The notes below the pieces were generated by a model. It searched no databases, had not been told where the DNA came from, and worked only from the letters and a program-made list of their open reading frames with translations. From positions 33,482,918-33,546,917 of the forward strand of contig CP136062.1 in NCBI GenBank assembly GCA_032622095.1: a stretch of 64,000 nt of DNA, written 5' to 3'. The position numbers were made by a program, and so were the translations under genes. This DNA comes from Siphonodentalium dalli (taxonomy: Eukaryota > Mollusca > Scaphopoda > Gadilida > Siphonodentaliidae). This document shows, piece after piece, positions 1 through 12,224 of the stretch (the first letter of the stretch is position 1; every line of letters starts with the position of its first letter).

Positions 1-642
1 TTCGTGTAAACTTCTCTTGTTTAGATTGTTTTTAGCAAATAATTGGACCTAACTTGCTTCCTAATAACCTGGAATATTGATAGCACTGTCTGGATTATGT
101 TTGTATATGAAAGGGACAAGATAACGGGCTGCTAATCATTGGTATTTTCCTCTGTAAAACCGCAGAAATTTTCAGTGATTTGAGACAGACCAAATCACTG
201 AAATCAGTGAGTGCCGTGGGATTACACTTGACATGCACGACAATGTTGTGAATTTCAAAAGACAGATACTTAAGTTTCACACCACAACCACTGGTGACTA
301 GGATTACGAGACATACAATTAGTCGGAATTATGACGTCACAGATCAGTCATGACTCGTGAGTCAGTCACAAGTTTGTTGGATACAACGTACAAGTACCTG
401 TACAAAGGACGATGGATCATATTCTTCAACTTTCATCGAAACGTGATTTGAGAAACATGTCGCCATGACATATCGCCCAGTTACGGAGTCTGCTATTTTT
501 TTTATCCAAACGCCGGGTGACGCTGTTATATTGTTGTGATATATTTATGGAACGACGGATAATCTCGGAGATACGGATCCAATTATGGGACACACATTAT
601 CACTGAATCCATCACAAGCTTTTAGTAACTTACTACAGATAT
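1..642. other. Intergenic DNA, nothing recognised
   Basis: No coding exon, RNA gene or clear repeat structure is visible here. Reading frames are short and unlike any protein I know. Confidence 0.5.
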
Positions 643-1123
643 GCTCTAATTAATCGTCCCATTTAACAAGGTTATAGGGCGTTAATGGCAGCGGTTATAC
701 TATACCGCCGTTTAACCATGGTCAAGTGGTTGACATGTGGCAACCGCAGGTAATCTTTCTACAGTACTATTAATAATATTTGGCGACTACTGTACTCCGC
801 ATTAATTTTTCACATGGCCACCTTACACCCAGGCCAGCTTTTCGTGAGCGCCATGCACCGTGTTAACTATACACAAAACAATATTTCAATTAATAATTTG
901 TTTACGATTTAATCAACATTCGAAGTTGGTCACTGACCGACATTCGCAACTGCATCATCAATGCAGCGTCAAGCCATACCAGAAATATACACTCTGTTGT
1001 GGTTATAATGCTGACTTAAAAAAGATACGAAGGTCAGCCATGGTAGGATTGTTCATGGTTAATAGCATCAACAACGCGGTAATATCGGTGGTCAACGCCG
1101 TTATGGATGGGGTTAATTAGAGC
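643..1123. mobile_element. Short element with GCTCTAATTAA inverted ends
   Basis: The segment opens with GCTCTAATTAA and closes with TTAATTAGAGC, which is the exact inverted copy. The inner part contains GC-richer stretches than its surroundings and has no transposase reading frame. The same terminal word bounds the foldback element at 17276-17533, so the two probably share a mobilising enzyme. It is likely a non-autonomous DNA transposon. I cannot define a convincing target-site duplication. Confidence 0.5.
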
Positions 1124-1794
1124 TTAGGTGTATACATACATGTACATGTAGACCATTCCAATGTGTCCAGATGCATCATGTTCTTATCAAAACATGTGTG
1201 GCTATCATTCTGAAAGATTCGGACATTTCCGCTTTGCTAGGAAATAACCTCTTCCATAATTGGAAACCATATTCGCGAAATTCTACATTATATGGCTCTG
1301 GTGATCAGGCAATGACATTGACTCGATGACGCATAGCTGCGAATGGAGAATAATCTATTCACTATGGCTGTACCAAACTGGATAATATATTAAACACATT
1401 AACCTCTCTTTGTGTGAGGTTTGTTTGTTCATATACCGATACAGCACATCGGAAGTGTACGATAAGCAAAACACTCAACACCATGGCGATTTTTTTTTTG
1501 GGAGAGTGCTTCCGGTGACCCATTTAACACCAAAATCTTGTGGCGAGGACTAGTGAGCACTATAACAGCATTTTGCAAACAACATGGTGTCAGTTTTAAT
1601 TAACCAAGGTTCATTAGTGTGGTCTCCCCATTGTTGAGTATTTTGCTTATCGCAAGCTATTTACATACTTTGCAACAGGTTCTCGAACGTAATTTGCCTT
1701 TGTTCACATAATGCAGCGTAGGAACTACGGCAATTACATACTATTTACGCGATATTTATTATCATATGAAGAAAGGTCTGAGCGAACCACAGAT
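1124..1794. other. Intergenic DNA, nothing recognised
   Basis: No supported feature apart from a T-run near 1491. A short inverted segment of the following repeat family begins at about 1800. Confidence 0.4.
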
Positions 1795-3330
1795 TAACTA
1801 TAATAGCCTGATCGGGCTAAAATAGACCGATCAGTCTTCCTGGCACAGTGCTTACTGGTGTAAGAGAGGTAACTCTAAATTTCTTGACAATTTGAATCTG
1901 TTTGTTTGAATAACTGTATACATGTATGTTTATTTTGAATAGTCTCTGTAAATAATTATTCGGTGTCTTGCAAAAGAAATCAGAATTAATTCTGTTTACG
2001 TATTGGTTGAGAGATAACAATAAAACAGTTTAGAGTGACTCCCCTTATCCCAGCATGCTGGCTGTGAAAGACCGATCGGTTTATTTTTAGTCTATTATAG
2101 ATCGGTAAGTGGTTCACCAGACCTGTTTAAGATATCTGATTGATAATGGTTATACGGTTCAATCCCATTAGTGCCCACATATAACAATATAAATATTCAA
2201 TCATTGCGATTAATCGCAAACCTTTGTGATAAATTGCCAAGTACGGTAGTTGGCGATATATCAAAAATATGTTTTCGATTTGTGGCAAAGTTGTTTTAAC
2301 TATGAATGTTCTCAGTAAATGATTATATGGTGTCTTGATAAAAAAAAATCGGAATTAATTTGTTTTGTTTTTGAAGTATTGGTTGATCGATACTAATAGA
2401 ACCGTTTAGTGACTCCTCTTATCCCAGATACATGCTGGCTGTGAAAGAACGATTGGTCTATTTAACCTGATCGGCCTATTGTGATACATCTCAAACATCT
2501 TTGCGATAAATCGTAAAGTATAATCACCAAGTAGTTAATTGAGAGTTATCGTAAAGATGTTTGAGATTTATCGCAAAGGTTTGGGAGTTATCGTAAAGGT
2601 GTTTGTGATTTTTCGCAAAGTTGTTTTGTGATTTATCGCAAAGTTGTTTTAATTTTGAATATTCTCAGTAAATAATCTGCAAAATGGATCGGAATTAATT
2701 TTTTTTTTTTAAGTATTGGTTTGCTCCCCTTGCATGTTGGCTGTGAAAGACCGATCAGTCTATTTTAGCCCGACCGCGCTATTATAGATCGATTTGTGGT
2801 TCATCCAGACCTGTTTAAGATGTCTAAATTATTATGTTTATACGGTTCAAGCTCATTAGTGCCAATACATAACAATATATCTGCAATAAATCACAAACCT
2901 TTGTGATAAATCTCAAATATGTTTAAGATAAATCGTAAAGTATAATCACCAAGTAATTTGAGTGTTATCGTAAAGATGTTTGAGATTTATCGCAAAGGTT
3001 TGCGAGTGTTGTGATTTTTCACAAAGTCGTTTTGTGATTTATCGCAAAGATTTTCTCCCCTCATCACACATGCATTCTGGCTGTGAATGACAGATCGGTC
3101 TATTTTAGCCTGACCGTACTATTATAGAGCGATTGGAGTTCACTCAGACCTGTTGAAGATGTCTGATTTATGTTTATACGGTTAAAGCCCTGCATTAATT
3201 GCAAATTGATTTGATTAATTGCAAACCTTTGTTAGAAATCGAAAACCTTTGCACTAAATCGCATATATTTATTGTATAGAAGCTTGCGATTTATCGCAAT
3301 GTAGTTTGTTTAATATTATTACACACAAAT
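1795..3330. repeat. Degenerate repeat field with GCGATAAATCGC palindromes
   Basis: A block with GCTGTGAAAGACCGATCGGT, followed by TATTTTAG and the phrase CAGACCTGTTTAAGAT, recurs at about 2055, 2437, 2735 and 3080. An inverted piece of it sits at about 1805-1840. Between the blocks are many copies of a short palindromic word (TTGCGATAAATCGCAA and variants) in both orientations. Units are diverged and of unequal length, so this is an old repeat cluster or the shell of a larger element. No protein is encoded. Confidence 0.7.
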
Positions 3331-3404
3331 TAAGAATCACGGCCCATTTTTTTAGACATTCAGACACATTTTACTCCACATGCAGGGAACAGGCCGTGGA
3401 TATC

Positions 3405-3710
3405 CTGACTCAATTCTAGTCATGCTGACTAAACTTACTTTAGTCATTTTGACTCAAATAGAATTAGTCATTATGACACAATTCTGGTCACATTGACTCA
3501 AATCATAGTAGTCAATGTGACTAATGCAATATTAGTCAATATGACTCAATGTTAGTCATGTTGACTAAGAATATGCTGGTCATGTTGACTACTACTAACC
3601 TAGTCATGATGACTAACTTTTCCAGGTAGTCATTTTGACAAAAGGTAGTCATCTCCAGGACAAGCTGTTGACTACCCTAAGTTGGTCATATTGACCAACC
3701 TATTTTTCTC
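3405..3710. repeat. Array of TAGTCA-nnn-TGACTA palindromes
   Basis: About a dozen hyphenated palindromes of about 15 bp (TAGTCA, three bases, TGACTA) follow one another at irregular intervals of about 8-20 bp. Many carry TGACTCA variants. The words are conserved while the linkers are not, so this is not an ordinary tandem repeat. Confidence 0.75.
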
Positions 3711-3960
3711 AGTTTGTTGATTGTGCCAATAATGTTATATTGGTCTTCCACAGTGCAACGGAAAATTTTCATTGGACGATCCGGTAGTTCCGAGTGTTGG
3801 TCTATAAACAAATTGTTTTGTAACGTTTTTGGTGTTTGATTACACAACAAAGCGTACAAACGCGACAATAACATGCAATCTACGTAATACTTATGATTTG
3901 TATAAGAACATCTGTCTATTATATAATATAATTTCTGTTTATGGCGTTTTCATCGGATGA
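3711..3960. repeat. Diverged copy of foldback family (55.9 kb type)
   Basis: The stretch around 3850-3900 (ACAACAAAGCGTACAAACG, then a CAATAACAT-type phrase and a TTTCTGTTTATGGCG end) matches the right half of the foldback element at 55.9-56.2 kb. It is a partial, diverged copy without coding capacity. Confidence 0.5.
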
Positions 3961-3985
3961 TATTGTAATAACTATACTCATGGCA

Positions 3986-4177
3986 AAGGCCGCCCGTATC
4001 TTTAATCATATTGATCGAACAGTGTAAATATGGCAGACCGCCCGTATCTTTAATCATATTGATCGAACAGTGTAAATATGGCAGGCCGCCCGTATCTTTA
4101 ATCATATTGATCGAACATTGTAAATATGACAGGGCGCCCGTATCTTTAATCATATTGATCGAACAGTGTAAATACGG
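3986..4177. repeat. 48-bp tandem repeat, 4 copies
   Basis: Four nearly identical 48-bp units, each with CCGCCCGTATCTTTAATCAT. Because 48 is a multiple of three, both strands carry open repetitive frames, which are not genes. Confidence 0.95.
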
Positions 4178-5559
4178 CATTGCAAAACGATGAGTTTTTA
4201 GACATCACCACCAATTTGGTATCTTGACACTGACATCATTGGAAATATTTTACATTTTCTTACGCCTCTTGTTTTTATTTTTCTACTAACAACATTACAT
4301 GAATAGCTGTTTCGAACCGAAGCCGCCAAATCGCTGCATATTATATAAGTGGGAAATCAAAAAATCAATATTTTGATGTTGGTGCACCATATTAAGACAT
4401 ACCTTTACACAGTTTCAACTGCCTGACCAGATGGTTAGGAACTTTGTTAGTCTAATGGTCGGTTGTTGGTGGGACTATATTTGCGGATTGATGAGGTATG
4501 TCTCTCACTGACTGAGCCACCGGGATAGATGTAATACAGAGGAAATACAGAAAGCTTGCATTTAATAAATCGTTAGTGCCAACAACGACGAATTGAAGCT
4601 ACATGTACAAAGATTATTAACAATTTATCAACTAAGGGGTTCGTTCACAAGCTGGCAAATGATACCGACAATTTATACAGGCAAATTTACATGTAGAGTG
4701 TGCTAGAGTATGAACGAAAAATTACTTATAAAATGAACATGTTCCACATGCGCAAAGATAATTTTAAAGATGTACAATATATGCAATTCATAAAGTTTTA
4801 CAAAACTGGCAAGTGTCCGAAATGATTCTTCAAATATCTGACAAGAATCAAAAGCACAATAATTCGTAACGTTCATCTCTCTAATGAGCGATAAACAACT
4901 GAACACATGTAACTGTATTTCTCAGATTAATAATTCAAAGGTGATGTGCAACACACAGTCGTCTGTAAAGAATTTCATGACAATTTTCAGGCAATTTTGC
5001 CATGCCTGTGAACGTGGCCTTACTTGAAACACGTGTAAGTTACATGAAGAATGTCTATTCATGGAATCATTGCAACGGAATTAATAAATAAATACATAAA
5101 TAAATAAATAATAATAATTTATTGCACATAATACACACACTGACTTGTCTGGTACATGCTGAACTCAATTAAGTGTCACAACTTACTTGATAGATATTCG
5201 GCTTCGTTCGCGTAAAGACAGGGCAGTCCACCGACTCATTAAGCGAAAATAATCGAATAGCTAAATCCAGCTATAGAGAGATTCCGCTTGAAGATTATGA
5301 CGTGTAACGTGGTAAGCATTAAACTGCCATTTTCTGAAGATGTCATATTATAAACATGGTTTATTTTATAAGATAGCTCTGCGTTAGTTATAATATAATA
5401 TACTATAGTGATTGACCCTTCGAATATATACCGTTATAACTCAACCGATTGCCACAAGCTCTGTTCAATTGACTTCTACATAGTTATGTTTTTTGTAACG
5501 ACATTTATCAATATAATGCAACCGTCTTGTTGAAATTTGACGTCTTTTTATCGTCTTTA
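4178..5559. other. Intergenic DNA, nothing recognised
   Basis: Only a short AAATAAATAAATA microsatellite at about 5087-5110 stands out. No exon or RNA gene is supported. Confidence 0.45.
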
Positions 5560-5804
5560 AACATATTTTATTTGTATATCGAATAATACAAAAGGGATTG
5601 GGGACAAGTTACAAAACTTACTTTGCCCCTCTCCCTGTTTACAATAATATTATTCATACAAAATGTTGAAGGAGAGATTAAAAATCATATATAGGTTAAA
5701 CATATTTACATTTACAAATGAGTGGGTTCGGGGTTTGGGGTGGGAGGTGCCAAAACCGATTTGTGACTAATTTGCTTTTTGTGGCTATTCTGAAATGCGT
5801 TTGA
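5560..5804 (-). mobile_element. LINE 3' untranslated region and tail
   Basis: This follows the stop codon of the reverse-transcriptase reading frame on the minus strand. It contains a GGGAGAGGGGCAAAG phrase and ends in an AATAAA-containing AT-rich tail near 5570. It is read as the 3' UTR of the adjacent LINE. The exact end is uncertain. Confidence 0.55.
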
Positions 5805-7345
5805 TTATCCGACTTCGAATCGTTTAGTCGCTGTTATATATCGATGGACTATTTTGAAGAGAATTTTGTTTCTTCTATTTGAGATATCGGGAATTCCGAG
5901 AAGTAAATCATTGATATGTGTAATTTTCAGTCCTTCTTGGTATAATTTTTGACACATTTCCATTCGTTCGGTGTGAAATAGGGGACACGCCCAGAGGTAG
6001 TGATAAGTATCTTCGCATGGATTTCCACAATGGCATTGGGGGCTGTCAGAGATATAATTTTGGAACATATCGGAACGTAGGCTGCTGCATTTGTTACGCA
6101 ATTTGGCATGGGCGACATTAAGCGTTCTACGACCTGTATAGAAGTATGATGGTGGTTTTACTGTAGGATCTATTAATTCGAGATAAAATTTGAAGTCTGC
6201 GATAGATTCGGCATCTGTTATTTCTGTGGGTATGTCATTCCACGATTTTAAAGTAGCGGGGAAGAATGATTTTTTTAAATGCTCGGTGTTACAGAAGTAA
6301 GAATAGAATTTTCCCGGTTTTCTCAGGTTATATCCAGAGACTTCAGATGATCTAGGTGTTAGAAGATTTTGTAGGTATTCGGGGGCATCGTCATTTACTA
6401 TTTTATACATTGCTTGTAGTTTATGGATCTCTCTTCTCTTGCTCAGTGTTGGCCAGCCAACTTCATTTAGGAGGTTTATATTGGACACTGATCGTGTGAG
6501 GCCACTAACTGTTCGGGCGGCATCGCAATGTAATCGGTCGAGCTTCTCGGTTAGGTATTTGGGGGCACAATCCCAGACTACATCGGAGTAATCAAATAGT
6601 GGTAGGATAAAAGTTTTATAAATGCTTTCAAGCGATCTTCGGTCAAGCTGATACTTAAATCTTCGGAGCTGTGCTAAGCGTGAGGCTATTCTGTTTTTTA
6701 TACCATTTAGGTGATTATTCCATTTTAAGTTGGCTTGGAGTTCCAGACCGAGGTGTTTATGTGTTTCAACAAGTGAGATTGGATCCTGTTTAAAGGTTAA
6801 GTCGGGGGCTTCCCCAGAAGTCCCCGTTAGTGCATAGGACATACTAATTGTTTTAGAAGGATTAAAGTTAACTAACCAGTTTTCAGACCATTGTGCCATG
6901 ATTTGGAGGTCACTATTCATGACGCGGCCTAATTCATTTAGGTCATAGTGACTATTTGTTAGACATGTGTCGTCGGCGTACGTTCTCGTAAAAGAAAGTA
7001 TGTTGTCTGGTAAATCGTTGATATATACAAGGAAGAGGAAGGGTCCTAAGATTGAGCCCTGTGGTACACCAGCTGGGATGATCTTGTATTCAGAAAAGGT
7101 GTTATTTACTAAGACTCTTTGTTGCCGTTTATGAAGGTAGTCCTCTATCCATCTCAATGTTCTCCCGCGAACTCCATAATTATATAGCTTATATAACAGT
7201 TCCCTATGCCAAACTCTCTCGAAGGCTTTGGAAATATCACAGTAAACAGAGCATGTATATAGTCCTTTGTCGAGAGATTGACATAGGTGATTGTAGAGGT
7301 CTATCAGTTGGTGAAATGTGCTGTGGCCGGTTATGACGTACCGAT
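5805..7345 (-). pseudogene. LINE reverse transcriptase, 5'-truncated
   Basis: Minus-strand frame of about 513 codons, open from about 7345 to the stop. It enters within the reverse-transcriptase domain (GHSTFHQL, then CDISKAFERVWH) and continues through GVPQGSILGPFLF and the catalytic YADD box (RTYADDTCL). The thumb region follows, and a C-terminal zinc-ribbon-like segment (CHCGNPCEDTYHYLWACPLF) closes it. The endonuclease domain and fingers are missing at the 5' end, the usual result of aborted target-primed reverse transcription. The sequence is of the non-LTR jockey/CR1-like type and differs from the LINEs at 25, 49 and 53 kb. The remaining frame has no stops, so the insertion is fairly young. 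It is not expected to be functional. Confidence 0.9.
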
Positions 7346-7537
7346 ATGATCCCTAATTGCAGATATTTCCTTGATTTGTCTCGCATTAATTATCGCTGGC
7401 ACATGCTGCCATTTAGTTTACAAGCGGATTCTCTATTATATTATGTATTGTAGTTTAACTTGATAGTAACATCATTTTGCGTTGGTTTATGACGTCTATG
7501 GACTGGCGCGTCTCAATGAACATTCACATAATACAGT
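7346..7537. other. Short unassigned spacer
   Basis: Lies between the broken 5' end of the LINE and the direct repeat at 7538. Nothing recognised. Confidence 0.4.
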
Positions 7538-8148
7538 ATACAACCAGCAATAATGCCTTTCTGAATGGGCGGGGGTCGGAAAAACTTTCCAGGCGCGTAT
7601 GCTGATTTTTTCACTTTCGACCATTGTTAGGACCCACCCAATCCCGCGTCCAAAATGTTTTCCGTTTTCGGCAGTTTTTCCGACCAGTTTTTGACACCCA
7701 CCCCTTTTAACACTAAAACAGAGATTTGCGGGGGGGGGGATTCACTGTAAACAGCTGTATATGAATTTATGTGCATACTATTTGTCATGGATGTTAACTT
7801 TGACATGTATATAGGAACGAGTCATTTTGGGGTCATTCGGCCAAAAAAACATGGCTGCCAGCGGCCATCTTGGATTTCAAAATTTGCAACAAAATACAAC
7901 ACGATAACTGCCTACAGTCAGTTTAGCAGTCAGAATTACATTATTTCTTTTATTCTATTGACGTGTATTTCTTTTATTCTATTAAGGTGTTTTAAGCCAA
8001 ACTCATTGCAAAAACAGTCAAAATGACTTGCAGAAAACAAATTTTCAGTTGCGGAAAAAATTGTTTGTTGGTCCCATCGACCACCCACCCCGGCATACGT
8101 GCCCGGAAATCCCCCCTGATACAACCAGCAATAATGACTTTCTGAATG
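7538..8148. mobile_element. Insertion flanked by 30-bp direct repeats
   Basis: The 30 bases at 7538-7567 (beginning ATACAACCAGCAATAATG) are repeated at 8119-8148 with one mismatch. The enclosed 551 bp is G-rich at one end and C-rich at the other and has no coding capacity. The direct repeats look like a target-site duplication of a retroposed or otherwise inserted sequence. Deletion or slippage between two old repeats is an alternative. Confidence 0.55.
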
Positions 8149-8149
8149 A

Positions 8150-8712
8150 CAATAGAGGCTTTTAGATTAGATCATGTCATAAATGTATACATTAGATTAG
8201 ATCATATCATAAAATGTATACGTTTGATTAAATCATGTCATAAATATATGCGTTAGCTTAGATCACGTGATAAGTGTATACCTTAGATTAGATCATCTCA
8301 TAAATGTATATGTTAGATTAGATCATGTCATAAATGTATACGTCGGCTTAGATCATGTCATAAATGTATACGTCAGCTTAGATCATGCCATAAATGTATA
8401 CGTCAGCTTAGATCATGTCGTAAATTTATACGTTAGATTATATTATTTCATAAATGTATACGTCAGCTTAGATCATGTCATAAATGTATACATGTACGTC
8501 AGCTTAGATCATGTCATAAATGTATACGTCAGCTTAGAACATGTCATAAATTTATACGTTAGATTATATTATGTCATAAATGTATACGTCAGCTTAGATC
8601 ATGTCATAAATGTATACGTCAGCTTAGATCATGTCATAAATGTATACGTCAGCTTAGATCATGTCATAAATTTATACGTTAGATTATATTATGTCATAAA
8701 TGTATACGTTAA
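8150..8712. repeat. 30-bp tandem repeat, about 18 copies
   Basis: Units contain CATGTCATAAATGTATACGT and then CAGCTTAGAT. Variants (TTAGATTAGA, ATTTATACG) are interspersed in a higher-order pattern. The multiple-of-three unit yields a roughly 200-residue repetitive frame that is a by-product and not a gene. Confidence 0.95.
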
Positions 8713-10523
8713 CAGTAAGACGTACAATACTTGTTTTAAAAACAATTCAAATTCACAAATTGCTTTATTAGTCTACAGCGAGATATCTAAACGTAACATC
8801 TTGAAAATAGTCCGTATTATAGACCACCGCAACTCGCACTCAGGTGTTATGAGGAATTTATCAACATTATAGTTTAACTGTAAATTGGCGGATTTTCCCG
8901 CCACGCATATGGCATAAATATTCTAGTGTATTGATGATTGACGTGCGAAGTTTGACGTTTTCTAATATACAGGTGCCTATTATACAATGCTTTACGACGT
9001 GTAATCGAAAGAAGCAGTCTATGAACCATAAATACTAATATTAACTGTACACATACAATGTATAATACACAATTTCACAGTGATGCAACAACAAAAAAAC
9101 AATAATAACAATTAGCTTGAGATAATATTTTCATTTTTACAATGTTTGTTTCAAATTCGCATCAGCCAATTCGTCGTCCTCAATGAGCGATTCCTGCTTG
9201 ATTCACTCACCAAGTTGTGAATTATTTTAACCGAAGTGTACCCGTCCAACAGAAGATGTGGGTACTGGAAGGGTTAATGGAACGCCCCTAATCCAGAAGA
9301 AGGAATGTTTGACAGAAAAACATTTGGTCAAGATGAGTGAGAAAATGCATAAAGTGAATTGCGCACACGACGATAACAAATGCGTAGGGGTAATGTTGTA
9401 TATTGAAGGCACACATAGTGTTTGCACATTATTCTCATTATTATCGCGGGGGCGCAAATTTCGAAAAGTCACAATTGGAATAAGTATGCGTGTTTTACTT
9501 CCAAGCTTTATTTAGCCAACATAGAAATAATCAAGACGTTTTTAAAATATCACGTTTGAAAACGTAGAATGTAGCACGTAATATTACTGTTTCCATTAGT
9601 TCGGTCATTTTATTCAAGTGAATGATGATAACTATCAGTGAATTCTTACTATCCCTGGTGCTAACAGGCTGTTGCACCATTTTGTGTAACCACTCGAAGA
9701 TATATATGTATGTAACTTATCGGGATCTTATGTAACGTTTCTGCTCTGTTCGGCTTTTCTGTTAAACGTCATTCTTGTTGGCAGGGACGTAGCGACATCG
9801 GATATGAGGTGGGGGTCGTTGAAAGTGAAAAAAAAATCTATATTCAAAATGTCTAGTGTACAATGTAGTTCACATTTTGAAATATAAATGTTCTATATCC
9901 GATTTGACGCGACGCGACTCAAGCTGCAACATTGCAGTGAATTGCATCTGTTGCCTTTTTGCTGACTATTAATTTTAAAACGTCATTAGCCAAAAACGGT
10001 TATTTAACGCGGTAATTTTGAACCGTGTGCTGTCTAGATTTGACCAAAAAAAGTGGTATATGTACCATAAAACATCTAGACGCGTAATTTGTAAAAGTTT
10101 CGAGTGCGGTATCCGGATTTCTTTAAACCTGTAATGTACAAGTATGTGAGTTATATAGTACTGGCAGCTGTGTACTTACAAGTCAAGTTAATAAACACGG
10201 GTTAACTAGTATCCCATTTTCTTATTTGTGAACGAACAAATAAATTTAGGATAAGTATTGGGACGCAGCAATTTAAGTCAGCCAAATATCAGATTTCCAA
10301 GCACTTACTAACGATAAGTTAACAAGCTTCAGATGCCATTCAACTGAACTTTTAAACGCGCGCCGAATATATTTTGCCGACCGCTTTTATTGTCAATTTG
10401 TGACGTCATGTTCGTGTTACGGTCTGTGTTATTGGGATATAAAACTGGTGACCCAAGTTGTAGTTGACCAATCACCGAACAGGATTTAGTGTAACACAGA
10501 CGAACTATGTCACCATTTGGACA
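8713..10523. other. Intergenic DNA downstream of MRLC
   Basis: No established gene. A possible small terminal exon on the minus strand at 9137-9193 is listed separately. The rest is AT-rich with no clear repeat. Confidence 0.4.
9137..9193 (-). CDS. Possible terminal coding exon, unknown gene
   Basis: On the minus strand an acceptor-like CAAGCAG is followed by 18 acidic codons (ESLIEDDELADANLKQTL) and a TAA stop. The codon content looks protein-like, but the polypyrimidine tract is poor and no partner exon is visible. It could be the last exon of a gene downstream of MRLC or a chance frame. Confidence 0.15.
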   Translation of the reverse strand, partial: ESLIEDDELADANLKQTL

Positions 10524-10923
10524 TTAACCCTTTACCCAACAGAAGGGCCCTGTGCCAATGCATTCTCTTATATATGCGAGTCGACCATAGGTCCCCTCGC
10601 ATATATAAGAGAATGCATTGGCTTAACACATTAAAAATTATAAAATTGTTAAAGAATGTAAGACAAAATGGTAAAAAGTGTTAAAAAAAGATTTTTTTTA
10701 GGCCAATGCATTCTCTTATATATGCGAGGCGACCTATGGTCGACTCGCATATATAAGAGAATGCATGGGCACAGAGCATAACTGTAACTATCACAATGTG
10801 GTCAAGGAGCCGGTTCCAATGATATCCATATTTGTATGGTTTTATTGAGACAGACCGAAGATATTTTAGGCTGTTGAAGCTTTATTTGGCCGGTTTTGGC
10901 CGGTTTGTTGGGTAAAGGGTTAA
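10524..10923 (+). mobile_element. TTAA-flanked MITE, copy 1
   Basis: The element begins TTAACCCTTTACCCAACA and ends with its inverted copy TGTTGGGTAAAGGGTTAA. The outer TTAA is present on both sides, the target duplication typical of piggyBac-type transposons. Inside are two palindromes of about 67 bp (arms GCCAATGCATTCTC...GCGAG) separated by an AT-rich spacer with AAAGAATGTAAGA. A unique right half contains GTGGTCAAGGAGCCGG and GGCCGGTTTTGGCCGG. It encodes no protein, so it would be mobilised in trans. Confidence 0.88.
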
Positions 10924-11133
10924 TACCCTGGTGTATATCGTGTCGATACGTCCCCGCTCACCGGATCATTGAGTGTTCCTATTGCACAGATGTTTCGTAC
11001 CCACTAGGTTAAATGGAATGCTAACACTCTTTGGATCGGGACATTTCGGTTAGGCGACGCTACCAACATAACATCTCATAGGCCCAAAGGCACTGGCTCC
11101 ACCAACACATCATGTTATATTCAGTAATGCCTT

Positions 11134-11323
11134 AAATAAACGACTCCTTAACCACAGCTGAATTATGGGTAACTTTTGAGGATTTAGTCGGAAATATGAC
11201 TTGTTGCCATTCAGCGGAAAGCTCTCATCGAGATCTTACCAATGAATGGCAACAAGCCATATTTCCCACTAAATCCTAAAAAATTACCCATAATTCTGCT
11301 GTGGTTAAGGAGTCGATTATTTT
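11134..11323. mobile_element. Foldback MITE with CGACTCCTTAAC ends
   Basis: The two halves are inverted copies over about 90 bp each, from ACGACTCCTTAACCACAG to GTGGTTAAGGAGTCG. The arms contain GCAACAAG-type and TAAATCCT-type phrases. It is closely related to the element at 17276-17533, has no coding capacity, and would form one long hairpin. Confidence 0.85.
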
Positions 11324-12224
11324 GGTCTTAACTGTATGTTGGTGTACATTGGTGTGCGGCTCATAACGGGTGTTACGGTGTTGATAATGTAGGAGAATAT
11401 CGTAAAATACCAAATCAATGGTTATTTGACTCGGAAGTCCCTTAATATAAATCCATTTTCCATAGTGGGGATACAATTTCGCAAAATGTGTGATAACATA
11501 AAAAAATGATCATGTATGCTGTTTCAGTCAAGATATATTCAACGATGGAAAACCATCAGGTAAACATAAGTTACGAACTTATAGAAGAGTGAAAATATAA
11601 TACCAAATAGAACCATATTTGAATTTCGACGTCAGATTAACTTTCACAATGTTTCGGATTAGCAACCAGGGTTTAGAACTTCCGAGAAAGGCAGACACAA
11701 ACAGGTACCAACCGATGAGAGAATTTGCAAAAAAAAGAAGTGTTGTATAGAGGTAAAAACCGAAGAAAACTTCATTATGCGATTCCCCATTTATAAAAAT
11801 GTCAGAGAGCTTTTTTGCAGAAAGAAACGACAGTACTCAGACCATTAATAATATGGCTGACTAACACGACAACACTCAGACCTTTAACAATTATGGCTGA
11901 CCAACAGAAAGTCTTTTTTATCGTTGACAATCTATCAATGTATCCGTCGGAAAAAAATAAAATGATTTGGTTTCGACGAGGACATAATTAATACAGATAC
12001 AGTTTGATAGTCCTTTTGTATACTTATGTTTAGAGTTATCCATCGTTTACCATCTCAGCTTTGTTAAAACATGTTTCGTTCACACTATAATTTCGGTTGG
12101 AATATCGAGCCAATGCCTTTGGACTTTAGAGGCGAGACAAAACATTCCAGTGTTTGGTCTCGAAATTCACGGTGGTAGGACAAATGGACAGATTTAGATT
12201 GTAAAACGTAAAACTTCAAAATAA
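11324..12224. other. Intergenic DNA, nothing recognised
   Basis: AT-rich sequence with a short internal duplication near 11830-11910 (ATGGCTGACTAACA versus ATGGCTGACCAACA). No gene supported. Confidence 0.4.

Noticed and set aside
3950-4193. Open frames on both strands over the 4-kb repeat
   Set aside because: Product of a 48-bp tandem repeat; both strands open for the same arithmetic reason.
8267-8872. 201-codon plus-strand reading frame with repeated YVSLDHVIN
   Set aside because: It is the translation of a 30-bp tandem repeat; the unit length divisible by three keeps it open.
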